Positions 11,048-18,253 of a stretch of 64,000 nucleotides of DNA are shown here, one piece after another. The stretch lies in NCBI RefSeq assembly GCF_035978755.1, contig NZ_CP108414.1:2108001-2172000 (forward strand). Reading direction: 5' to 3'. Positions within the stretch are counted from its first letter, which is position 1, and every line of letters starts with the position of its first letter. Position numbers and translations under genes: made by a program. The stretch is from Streptomyces sp. NBC_01298 (GTDB taxonomy: Bacteria > Actinomycetota > Actinomycetes > Streptomycetales > Streptomycetaceae). Below the pieces are notes generated by a model that did no database searches, was not told the origin of the DNA, and worked only from the letters and a program-made list of their open reading frames with translations.

Positions 11048-11307
11048 TCAGGCCGGGGTCACCGCCCGCAGCGCCCACTCCAGCGGCCCCCGCCGCAGCT
11101 CCGTACCGCGCAGGAAGTGGGCCCAGGCCAGGCAGCCGATCACCGCGGCGCCCGAGAAGCCGCCACGGCCGGCGCCCGGCCGTCGGCGGCGACGAGCAGC
11201 CAGCCGGGGCCCTCGGGCGCGGGCGGCGGGCCGACGTGCACGGCGAACATGCCGAGGACGGCGATGCCGCGGGCGGCGTCGAGGCCGGTCAGTCGGTTTG
11301 GTCCCAT
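11048..11307 (-). pseudogene. DUF418-family membrane protein remnant
   Basis: Two short pieces of a DUF418-type multi-helix membrane protein remain. From ATG 11307 one frame reads MGPNRLTGLDAARGIAVLGM then FAVHVG, the typical N-terminus. Another frame close to the stop at 11048 reads GCLAWAHFLRG, RGPLEWALRAVT, the typical C-terminus. Almost all of the family's roughly 350-400 residues are missing and the pieces are in different frames, so an internal deletion has removed the gene's centre. The palindromic repeat directly follows the surviving stop codon. Confidence 0.7.
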
Positions 11308-11348
11308 ACGGGTAGGGATGGGGATCCGGGGCCCGGGGTTGCCTGCGC

Positions 11349-11396
11349 ACCGCCCGGACCCCCGCCCGGACCCCCGCCCGGACCCGCGCCCGAACC
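11349..11396. repeat. Short tandem repeat CGCCCGGACCCC
   Basis: Three near-perfect 12-nt units and a degenerate fourth (ending CGCGCCCG), upstream of the DUF418 remnant and of tRNA-His. No function is apparent. Confidence 0.6.
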
Positions 11397-11482
11397 ACCG
11401 GCCGGGCCCGCCCGAACCAGCCCCGTCCCGGGCCAGCCCGGGCCGCCGGAAAAGGCGTCGCGGGAGCACCCCGCTGATCAGC

Positions 11483-11488
11483 TATGCT
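11483..11488 (+). promoter_or_regulatory. Possible -10 box for tRNA-His
   Basis: TATGCT lies 40 bases upstream of the tRNA in an AT-richer patch. No good -35 hexamer is seen, so this is tentative. Confidence 0.3.
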
Positions 11489-11527
11489 GTGCTTGCACAT
11501 CGAACGGGCGGTCCGCCGCCCTTCGTG

Positions 11528-11600
11528 GTGGGTGTAGCTCAGTTGGTAGAGCACCTGGTTGTGGTCCAGGTGGCCGCGGGTTCAAGTCCCGTCACTCACC
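11528..11600 (+). tRNA. tRNA-His (GTG)
   Basis: A full cloverleaf: acceptor GTGGGTG paired with CACTCAC (one G-U), D arm with AGCTCAGTTGGTAGAGC, anticodon loop TTGTGGT reading His codons, and T arm GGGTTCAAGTCCC. The discriminator is C73 and the preceding base 11527 is G, which supplies the G-1 identity element of tRNA-His. CCA is not encoded. No integrase or att repeat is seen beside it. Confidence 0.97.
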
Positions 11601-11608
11601 CTGTTGAT

Positions 11609-11653
11609 CCCGTGGGGGTCGCGAGTTTTCCTCGTGACCCCCACGGGTTTTTT
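11609..11653 (+). terminator. Rho-independent terminator after tRNA-His
   Basis: A strong hairpin (CCCGTGGGGGTC arm against GACCCCCACGGG, with an added CGAG/CTCG inner pair) is followed by six T residues at 11648-11653. It begins nine bases after the tRNA. One of the clearest intrinsic terminators in the window. Confidence 0.92.
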
Positions 11654-11689
11654 CGTTCCCCGCGGGAGCGGCGTGGCAGGATCAACCAC

Positions 11690-12814
11690 ATGAAATGGGA
11701 CATCGGGGGTGCCCCGGCGCTGTTCCTCGCCGTCCTCGTGGCGGTCGCCGTGTTCGGGGCCGCGGTGTGGCTGTGGCCCCGGCTCGCGGGGCGCGGGGTG
11801 CGGCCGGTGCTGGGGCGGGCCGGGCTGCAGCTCGCGATCACCCTGACGACCGGGGCGGCGCTGCTGCTCGCGGTGAACTCCTCGTACGGCTTCTACGGCT
11901 CCTGGCACGACCTGCTGTCCCTGCGCCGCGAGGACCCGGTGACGTCGGGCGCGGACGCCTCGGGCCGGGACGCGCTGCTGGTGCGGGGGACCCGCTCGTG
12001 GCGGCACGCCGGCTCCGACGACCCCGCGGTGATCGGCCGGATCGAGGCGGTGACCGTGCGCGGGGCCCGCGGCGGGCTGTCGGGGCAGGGGTACGTGTAC
12101 CTGCCGCCGCAGTACGCGCACGCGTCGGCCGGGCGCCGGGCGGAGTTCCCGGTGGTGCTGGCACTGAGCGGGTTCCCGAGTACGCCGGCGGTGCTGATCG
12201 ACCGGCTGCGGTACCCGCAGCTCGCGCTGGACGCGGTGCGGGCGGGCCGAATGCGGCCGGCGGTGCTGGTCCTGATGACCCCGACGGTGGCGCCGCCGAG
12301 GGACACGCAGTGCGTGGACGTCCCGGGCGGGCCGCAGGCGCACACCTTCTTCGCGCGGGACCTGCGGGCGGCGGTCTCCTCGTACTACGGCCTCACCCGG
12401 GATGCCCGGGGGTGGGGCGTGATGGGCCATTCGGTGGGCGGCTACTGCGCGCTGAAGCTGGCCCTGCGCACGCCGGACGCCTACCGGGCGGCGGCCGCGC
12501 TGTCGGCCCCGTACGCGGCCGCGCGGGACGCGGACACCGGCGACCTGTTCGGTGGCGACGCGGACCGCGCGCTCCGGGACGACCTGCTGTGGCGGCTGCG
12601 GAACCTGCCGCAGCCACCGGTGTCCCTGCTGGTGGCGAGCAGCCGCACGGACGAGCACCAGTACCCGGCGACGCTGGAGTTCATCGACGCGGTACGGCCG
12701 CCCGCGCGGGCGTCCTCGATCATCCTCGCGAGCGGCGGCCACACCTACGAGACCTGGGCCCGCGAGGTCCCGCCGGCCCTGGAGTGGCTGGTGGGACGGC
12801 TGAGCCCGCACTGA
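11690..12814 (+). CDS. Membrane-anchored esterase-type alpha/beta hydrolase
   Basis: 374 residues. Two hydrophobic segments near the N-terminus (about 8-26 and 41-60) suggest membrane anchoring with the catalytic domain outside. The rest is an esterase-D/antigen-85-like alpha/beta hydrolase: YVYLPPQYA and VVLALSGFPS form the first strands and oxyanion region, WGVMGHSVGGYCAL holds the nucleophile Ser, and SGGHTYETWAREVPPAL holds the expected catalytic His. Related actinobacterial proteins are called putative esterases. The substrate is unknown. It is alone, with tRNA-His upstream and a convergent hydrolase gene downstream. Confidence 0.85.
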   Translation: MKWDIGGAPALFLAVLVAVAVFGAAVWLWPRLAGRGVRPVLGRAGLQLAITLTTGAALLLAVNSSYGFYGSWHDLLSLRREDPVTSGADASGRDALLVRGTRSWRHAGSDDPAVIGRIEAVTVRGARGGLSGQGYVYLPPQYAHASAGRRAEFPVVLALSGFPSTPAVLIDRLRYPQLALDAVRAGRMRPAVLVLMTPTVAPPRDTQCVDVPGGPQAHTFFARDLRAAVSSYYGLTRDARGWGVMGHSVGGYCALKLALRTPDAYRAAAALSAPYAAARDADTGDLFGGDADRALRDDLLWRLRNLPQPPVSLLVASSRTDEHQYPATLEFIDAVRPPARASSIILASGGHTYETWAREVPPALEWLVGRLSPH

Positions 12815-12842
12815 CGGAAGAACGGTGCCGGGCCCGGGCGGC

Positions 12843-13598
12843 CTACCCGCGCAGGAAGGCCTCCACCTCCGTGGCGAAGGCCACCGGGGTTTCGTGCGGC
12901 GGGTAGTGGCCGGCTCCGGGTAGCGGCTGGATGCGGCAGTTGGGGTACGAGACCTGCCAGGTGCCGCGCATGACGTCCACCGTGAGCGCGAGGTCGTACT
13001 CGCCGACGAGGACCAGCACCGGGACCGTGCTGCCCTTCACGGCGGCGGACAGGTCCAGCGGCTGCCAGCTCGCGAGGTACGCGGCGAAGGCCTCCGGCAG
13101 GGACACCTCGAGGGAGTGCGCGACCATCCGCTCCAGCCAGTACGGGCTCGCGCGGCGGCCGGTGACGATGTCGAGGATGGCGCGGCGGTTCTCCGCACTG
13201 GCGGCGGCCCCGTAGAAGAGGTCGTGGGTGGCGTCGTCCATCTCGTAGGGGCCGGCGGGGACCGGGTTGACGCCGATCAGCTTCTCGACCCGTTCCGGGG
13301 CGCGGACCAGGACCTGCTGGATGGCCTTGCCGCCCATGGAGTGGCCGAGGAGGGAGAAGGTGTCCCAGCCGAGCTCGTCGGCGAGCGCGAGGACGTCGTC
13401 GGCGATCTCGGGGAGCGTGTACCGGCCGGGGACGTCCCTGCGGTCGCCGTAGCCGCGGTAGTCGAGGAAGGCGTACGAGAACTCCCGCGGGTCCAAGTGG
13501 TCCAGTACGGAGCCCCAGTTGGCGGAGGTGCCGAACCAGTCGTGCAGCACGATGACGCGGACGGGGCCGGTGCCGGTCCTGCGGTGGGCGATGGCCAT
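12843..13598 (-). CDS. Alpha/beta hydrolase (lipase/esterase-like)
   Basis: 251 residues with the classic fold: oxyanion motif VLHDWFGTSANW, nucleophile elbow SLLGHSMGGK, the acid in VLVGEYDLA and the catalytic His in GAGHYPPHETP. Family members hydrolyse esters, lactones or C-C bonds of small substrates; this one cannot be assigned. ATG 13598 is preceded by a good GAGGGAG ribosome-binding site at the right distance, so the longer upstream frame is not used. It has the size of an OleB-type hydrolase, but nothing in the sequence ties it to the ketosynthase operon 3 kb away. Confidence 0.9.
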   Translation of the reverse strand: MAIAHRRTGTGPVRVIVLHDWFGTSANWGSVLDHLDPREFSYAFLDYRGYGDRRDVPGRYTLPEIADDVLALADELGWDTFSLLGHSMGGKAIQQVLVRAPERVEKLIGVNPVPAGPYEMDDATHDLFYGAAASAENRRAILDIVTGRRASPYWLERMVAHSLEVSLPEAFAAYLASWQPLDLSAAVKGSTVPVLVLVGEYDLALTVDVMRGTWQVSYPNCRIQPLPGAGHYPPHETPVAFATEVEAFLRG

Positions 13599-13690
13599 GC
13601 GTTCTCCCTCGGTGACGGGGCGGAAAGAATTGCCGCCGTACGTTCTGCCCACCGCGCCTACCATCACACCGTGCGGCCGGTACACCGCCG

Positions 13691-13930
13691 TCAGGCGACC
13701 GTGTACTCGGTGTCCCCGAAGTCGGCCACCACACGCAGCCGCCCGCCGAGCGCCTCGACGTACGACCTCAGGGTCGCGACCTCGGTACGGTCGGTCTCAC
13801 CGTTCTCGATCGCGGAGACCCGCGGGGCCGAGACGCCCATGGTGTCGGCCACGTCCTTCTGGGTCAGCGCCTGCTCCCGGCGGATCTCCGCCAGCCGATA
13901 GGCCCGCACCTCTGCCATGAGCCGGTCCAT
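13691..13930 (-). CDS. XRE-family antitoxin-like regulator, orphaned
   Basis: 79 residues from ATG 13930. A Cro/C1-type helix-turn-helix is clear in LTQKDVADTMGVSAPRVSAI, followed by ENGETDRTEVATLRSYVEAL and the HigA-type ending LRVVADFGDTEYTV. Such proteins neutralise a RelE/HigB-like mRNA interferase and repress their own operon. The usual partner gene is reduced to a short stub directly upstream, and the antitoxin's own N-terminus seems shortened by the same deletion. It may now act only as a DNA-binding protein. Confidence 0.85.
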   Translation of the reverse strand: MDRLMAEVRAYRLAEIRREQALTQKDVADTMGVSAPRVSAIENGETDRTEVATLRSYVEALGGRLRVVADFGDTEYTVA

Positions 13931-13934
13931 GGCC

Positions 13935-14010
13935 GCCTGCAGTCGGTCTCGGCCAGCGCCTCGAACCACTCCGCCACCTCGCCCACGAGGATCACTTCCC
14001 AGGGAGCCAC
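13935..14010 (-). pseudogene. RelE/HigB-like toxin stub
   Basis: From GTG 14010 the first roughly 23 codons read VAPWEVILVGEVAEWFEAL then AETD, which is the start of the phage-derived Gp49/HigB-like toxin family. After that the frame departs from the family and runs out of frame into the antitoxin gene. About 100 codons of toxin are missing. The simplest reading is a single deletion joining the toxin's codon 23 to the early part of the antitoxin gene. Confidence 0.65.
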
Positions 14011-14011
14011 G

Positions 14012-14045
14012 CCCGCGAAGTTAACGCAAGCGTTAACCTCGCGGG
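14012..14045. promoter_or_regulatory. Palindromic operator of the toxin-antitoxin remnant
   Basis: A 34-bp inverted repeat: GTTAACGC-AA-GCGTTAAC at the centre, extended by CCCGCGA and TCGCGGG with a single mismatch. It begins two bases upstream of the toxin GTG, the expected place for an autoregulatory HigA-type operator. It is much more AT-rich than its surroundings. It lies between the stub and the phospholipase C stop codon. Confidence 0.65.
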
Positions 14046-14080
14046 CGGTCAGAGCGGCGGATTCATCCGTACGGGAACGG

Positions 14081-16144
14081 TCAGACGGTCTTGATCGCCG
14101 GGTCCGAGACTCCGGCCGCGCCCGTCTCCACGTGGCCGGCGAAGCGGCGCAGGAAGGTGGCGTCGGCGTCGGAGACGACGGTGACGTCGTACCAGCGGGC
14201 CGTGCCGGACAGCGACACGGTGTGCGCGACGGTGGCGCCCGCCGCGACGCGCACGACCTGGGCCGCGCCGCCGTAGGCGTTGGTGACGGTCAGGTTGACG
14301 GCCGCCGTGCCCTCGTTGGTCAGGGACAGCGCCAGGTTGCCGGTGGACGCCGAGTGGCGGGCCGTGGCCTCGGGGCCGGCCTTCTTCGCCGGGCCCTTCC
14401 AGGTGCGCAGGAAGCCGTTCGGGCCCCAGACCGTGAGGTTGATCTGGTTGCCGGTGGAGCCGCTCGTGCTCCAGGTGTCCGACAGGGTCTTGCCCGCCTC
14501 GACCGTGTAGGGCCACGGGCCGTCCGTACGGTTGCCCGAGGTGCTGTGGAAGTGGGCGCCGAGGGAGGGACCCGAGGAGAAGGTCAGGGTGAACTTGCCC
14601 GTGGAGACGGCGGCCTTGCCGTCCACGTACGGGGCGTAGCCCAGGGCGCGCGTCGGCTTCGCGCCGGCTTCCTGCTTGGGCAGGGTGCCCGTCGCGGGCG
14701 GGGCCGGGTTGTAGGACGCGTGGCGGTTCTTGTCCGGCGGGACGTACGAGGCCGTGGACGGCAGGGCGGCGGGCGCGGCGTCGGCCCGGGTGAAGTCGAA
14801 GGCCGAGGTCAGGTCTCCGCAGACGGCGCGGCGCCACGGGGAGATGTTGGGCTCCTGCACGCCGAAGCGCTTCTCCATGAAGCGGATCACCGAGGTGTGG
14901 TCGAAGGTCTCGGAGCAGACGTAGCCGCCCTTGCTCCACGGGGAGACGACGATCATCGGGACGCGGGGGCCGAGCCCGTACGGGCCGGCGGCGTAGCCGG
15001 AGACGCCCCCGGTGTACAGGTCGCCGGTGACGCTCGCCGTGGACAGGCCCCAGGAGGAGGACGCGGGCGGGTACGGCGGGACGACGTGGTCGAAGAAGCC
15101 GTCGTTCTCGTCGTAGGTGATGAAGAGGGCCGTCTTCGCCCACACGTCGGGGTTCGCGGTCAGCGAGTCCAGGACCTGCGAGATGTACCAGGCGCCGAAG
15201 TTCGTGGGCCAGTTGGCGTGCTCGCTGAACGCCTCGGGGGCGGCGATCCAGGAAACCTTCGGAAGGGTTCCGTTCACGACGTCCGCGCGCAGCTTGTCGA
15301 AGTAGGTGCCGCCCGCCTTGACGTCGGTGCCCGTACGGGCCTTCTCGTACAGGGCGCTGCCGGGCTGGGCGTTGCGGAAGCTGTTGAAGTACAGCAGCGA
15401 GTTGTCGCCGTAGTTGCCGCGGAAGGCGTCGTTGATCCAGCCCCAGGAGCCGGCGGCGTTCAGGCCGTCGCCGATGTCCTGGTAGACCTTCCAGGAGACT
15501 CCGGCCGCCTCCAGGCGCTCGGGGTAGGTCTTCCAGCCGTAGCCGGCTTCCTGGTTGCCGAGGACCGGGCCGCCGCCCACTCCGTCGTTGCCCGTGTAAC
15601 CCGACCACAGGTAGTAGCGGTTGGGGTCGGTGGCACCGATGAAGGAGCAGTGGTAGGCGTCGCACACCGTGAAGGCGTCGGCGAGCGCGTAGTGGAACGG
15701 GATGTCGTTCCGGGTCATGTACGCCATGGTCGTGGCCGTCTTGGCCGGGACCCACTTGTCGTACTTGCCGTTGTTGTACGCCTGGTGGCCGCCGGCCCAG
15801 TCGTGGTTCAGCCCCGTCAGGAACTGCATGCCGAGGTCGTTGATCTGCGGGTTGAAGGGCAGGATGTCCTTCGTGCCGTTGGACTGGTGGAAGACGGACT
15901 TTCCGTTGTCCTGGACGACCGGTCGCGGGTCCCCGAACCCGCGGACCCCCTTCATCGCACCGAAGTAGTGGTCGAAGGAACGGTTCTCCTGCATGAGGAC
16001 GACGATGTGCTCGATGTCCTGGATGGTGCCGGTACTGCCCTGGGCCGAAATCGCGGCGGCCCGCGCGATGCTCTCGTTCAGCATCGTGACGGCGGCGGCG
16101 CCACCGGCGATCTGCAGGAACCTGCGCCGATTCAATTCAGTCAT
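14081..16144 (-). CDS. Phosphocholine-type phospholipase C, Tat-exported
   Basis: 687 residues of the non-hemolytic phospholipase C / acid phosphatase superfamily. The N-terminus is a Tat signal (NRRRFLQIAGGAAAVTML). The phosphoesterase domain (about 38-450) shows IVVLMQENRSFDHYFG, the metal-binding TYDENDGFFDHVVPP and a late SPWSKGGYV block. Two C-terminal DUF756-type beta-sandwich domains (about 500-590 and 600-680) complete the family layout. It should cleave phosphatidylcholine or sphingomyelin outside the cell to diacylglycerol or ceramide plus phosphocholine. In streptomycetes such enzymes are often phosphate-regulated; no PHO box was identified here. Confidence 0.95.
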   Translation of the reverse strand: MTELNRRRFLQIAGGAAAVTMLNESIARAAAISAQGSTGTIQDIEHIVVLMQENRSFDHYFGAMKGVRGFGDPRPVVQDNGKSVFHQSNGTKDILPFNPQINDLGMQFLTGLNHDWAGGHQAYNNGKYDKWVPAKTATTMAYMTRNDIPFHYALADAFTVCDAYHCSFIGATDPNRYYLWSGYTGNDGVGGGPVLGNQEAGYGWKTYPERLEAAGVSWKVYQDIGDGLNAAGSWGWINDAFRGNYGDNSLLYFNSFRNAQPGSALYEKARTGTDVKAGGTYFDKLRADVVNGTLPKVSWIAAPEAFSEHANWPTNFGAWYISQVLDSLTANPDVWAKTALFITYDENDGFFDHVVPPYPPASSSWGLSTASVTGDLYTGGVSGYAAGPYGLGPRVPMIVVSPWSKGGYVCSETFDHTSVIRFMEKRFGVQEPNISPWRRAVCGDLTSAFDFTRADAAPAALPSTASYVPPDKNRHASYNPAPPATGTLPKQEAGAKPTRALGYAPYVDGKAAVSTGKFTLTFSSGPSLGAHFHSTSGNRTDGPWPYTVEAGKTLSDTWSTSGSTGNQINLTVWGPNGFLRTWKGPAKKAGPEATARHSASTGNLALSLTNEGTAAVNLTVTNAYGGAAQVVRVAAGATVAHTVSLSGTARWYDVTVVSDADATFLRRFAGHVETGAAGVSDPAIKTV

Positions 16145-16463
16145 GGAGAACGACCTCTGCGGGTGAGACGGGTGCGGGGGGATGTCGATGGGCGCCCCAA
16201 GAACAGCGGCCCCGGGGTACCGGTCGGCATTGCTGGAATGACAGTGGGCCGTACACCTGGAGAACGGAATACCTCGTCAGACGGTTCATGCCCCACGCGC
16301 CACTTCCCTTCGCGTCCGTCGCGCCCCTTCGCGGCCATCGCCCCCCTTCGCGGCCATCGTCCCCGTGCCGCGGGGCGCGGGCCCCGAGTACTCACCCGGT
16401 CCTGCGCCCGGGATGAGCATCCGTACTCAGGACCGGGGCCCGGCGGCGCGTCATGGTGAGGAC
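16145..16463. other. Divergent intergenic region before the ketosynthase operon
   Basis: 319 bases with no gene. It must hold promoters for the phospholipase C and for the ketosynthase operon. Visible structure: two copies of CCCCTTCGCGGCCATCG at 16324-16340 and 16343-16359 (19-nt period), and an inverted pair GGGCCCC (16379-16385) / GGGGCCC (16435-16441) enclosing two GTACTCA-type hexamers. No good consensus -35/-10 could be singled out. The ketosynthase has a purine-rich GGTGAGGAC just before its ATG. Confidence 0.5.
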
Positions 16464-17504
16464 ATGCCGAATCAGCCATCCGTACCGGGTCCGCCCGGCC
16501 CGCCGCGGTTCCGCGCCGGGATCACCGCCGTCGCCGGCATCCTGCCCGGGGACGTCCTCTCCTCCGACCGGCTCCAGCAGGAGGTCGCCGGCCGGGCCGG
16601 AATCAAGCTGCCGTCCCGGCTGCTGACCCAGGCCACCGGGATCCGTACCCGCCGGATCGCGGGCGACGGGGTGTACGCGTCCACGCTCGCGGTGGGCGCG
16701 GCCCGCCGGGCGCTGGACAACGCCGGACTCGGGCCCGCCGACATCGACCTGCTGCTCTTCGCCTCCGCCTCCCGCGATGTCGCCGAGCCCGCCACCGCGC
16801 ACATCGTGCAGGCCGAACTCGGCACGAGGGCGCACGCCTTGGACGTCACCAACGCGTGCAACAGCTTCGTCAACGGCATCGACCTCGCCCGCGCCATGGT
16901 CCTCGCCGGCCGGGCCCGGCGGGCCCTGGTGGTCACCGGGGAGACCCCGAGCCGGGCCGTGCGGACGGCGCCCGCCGACTTCGCCGAGTTCCGGGCCGGC
17001 TTCGCCGGCTACACCTTCGGCGACGCGGGGGCCGCCGTCGTCGTGGAGCCGGTGGAGCGCGGCGGGATCCTCGACGTGGACACCGAGACCCACTCCGAGC
17101 ACTGGCGGGTCGGCGGCATCCCGGGCGGCGGCTCGCGCCACCCGCGCGGGGACGCGTACACGTACTTCCGCGGCGACGGGCACGAACTGCGCGGGGTCTT
17201 CGAGAAGGTGGGCACGGCCGTCATCGACCGGACCCTGCACCGCACGGGCATGGACTGGGACGACTTCTCCAAGGTGCTGGTGCACCAGGTGACCGTGCCC
17301 TACCTGGAGCGGTTCGCCGAGCTGACCGGCGTGCCGGACGGGAAGCTGGTGGTGACCGTGCCCGAGCTCGGCAACATCGCCAGCGCGACGATCGGGGTGC
17401 AGCTCGACCTGATATTCGATGAACTGGGTTCGGGTGAGCGGGTGTTGTTCGTCGGGCTCGGCGGCGGGATCAGCATCATGACGATGGTCTGGGAGAAGTC
17501 GTGA
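16464..17504 (+). CDS. OleA-like ketoacyl synthase III (thiolase superfamily)
   Basis: 346 residues. The triad is complete: Cys about 132 in DVTNACNSFVNG, His about 274 in VLVHQVTVPY, Asn about 304 in PELGNIASAT. Several stretches (SASRDVAEPATAHIV, then a NAC.. FVNGIDLARAM block, then ALVVTGET) resemble OleA, which condenses two long-chain acyl-CoAs, more than FabH, which elongates acyl-ACP. The role as a Claisen condensation enzyme is well supported; head-to-head OleA chemistry is inferred. It is the first gene of a seven-gene overlapping operon, and its TGA overlaps the next GTG. Confidence 0.9.
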   Translation: MPNQPSVPGPPGPPRFRAGITAVAGILPGDVLSSDRLQQEVAGRAGIKLPSRLLTQATGIRTRRIAGDGVYASTLAVGAARRALDNAGLGPADIDLLLFASASRDVAEPATAHIVQAELGTRAHALDVTNACNSFVNGIDLARAMVLAGRARRALVVTGETPSRAVRTAPADFAEFRAGFAGYTFGDAGAAVVVEPVERGGILDVDTETHSEHWRVGGIPGGGSRHPRGDAYTYFRGDGHELRGVFEKVGTAVIDRTLHRTGMDWDDFSKVLVHQVTVPYLERFAELTGVPDGKLVVTVPELGNIASATIGVQLDLIFDELGSGERVLFVGLGGGISIMTMVWEKS

Positions 17505-18253
17505 GCGCGGCCGGGCGGCTGTGGGTGGTGGTCCCCGCGCACGAGGAGGAGGCCCGGCTCGCCGGTACCCTCGCCGCGCTCGCCCGCCAACGGGACCGGG
17601 ACTTCACCCTGTTGGTCGTCGACAACGCCTCGGCCGACCGGACGGGCGCCGTGGCGCGGGAGTTCGCGGCGGGCGCCCCCTTCGCGGTGGAGGTCATCGA
17701 GGAACCGGAGAAGGGCGTCGGCTCCGCCGTGGACACCGGCTTCCGGTACGCGATCGGGCGCGGCGCGACCCTGCTCGCCCGCACGGACGCCGACTGCCTG
17801 CCCCACCCGGGGTGGACGGGCGCGGCGCGCACCGCACTGGCCCGCCGCCCCGGGCTGGTGTGCGGGCGGATCGTGGCCCGCCGCGACGAGCACGGACCGC
17901 TGGGCCGGGCCGGGTTCGGGGTGCTCGTCCGGCTCGCCGGGCTCTTCGGCCGGCTGCGGCCCGAGCACGCGCGGCGGCGCGGTTACCGCGCCCCGTACCG
18001 GATGCACGCCGGGAACAACATGGCCATCACCGCCGAGCTGTACCTGGCCGTCGGCGGGATGCCCCGGCGCCCCTCCCCCACCGACCGGCTCTTCCTCAAC
18101 GCCGTGCGCCGCCACACCGACCGGATCACGCGCTGCCGGGCCATGGTCGTGGAGAACTCCACGCGCCGGCTGAAGGCCTACGGGATCGCCGGCACGGCCC
18201 GCTGGTACCTCGGCCGCGGCAGCGGCCCGCACGGAACGGACGACCCCCGCTGA
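17501..18253 (+). CDS. GT2-family glycosyltransferase (first copy)
   Basis: 250 residues of a single GT-A fold: VVVPAHEEEARLAGTLAAL nucleotide-binding strand, LLVVDNASADRT, and the metal-binding RTDADCLPHPGW. There is no transmembrane helix. It should transfer a sugar from a nucleotide-sugar donor, probably at the inner face of the membrane. It is clearly paralogous to the GT2 gene at 20639, sharing VVDNAS, DTGFRYAI and RTDADCLP. GTG 17501 overlaps the ketosynthase stop by four bases. Two GT2 enzymes in one lipid-type operon suggest a glycosylated product. Confidence 0.88.
   Translation: MSAAGRLWVVVPAHEEEARLAGTLAALARQRDRDFTLLVVDNASADRTGAVAREFAAGAPFAVEVIEEPEKGVGSAVDTGFRYAIGRGATLLARTDADCLPHPGWTGAARTALARRPGLVCGRIVARRDEHGPLGRAGFGVLVRLAGLFGRLRPEHARRRGYRAPYRMHAGNNMAITAELYLAVGGMPRRPSPTDRLFLNAVRRHTDRITRCRAMVVENSTRRLKAYGIAGTARWYLGRGSGPHGTDDPR

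Noticed and set aside
11528..11600. Integrative element at tRNA-His
   Set aside because: No integrase, no repeated tRNA 3' end and no mobile-element cargo lies nearby.
12843..13598. OleB-type beta-lactone decarboxylase belonging to the ketosynthase operon
   Set aside because: It is on the other strand, 3 kb away, separated by a phospholipase gene and a toxin-antitoxin remnant, and has only general hydrolase motifs.
16365..16463. Upstream extension of the ketosynthase frame to an ATG at 16365
   Set aside because: The added 33 residues match nothing in the family, and the ATG at 16464 has a good ribosome-binding site.
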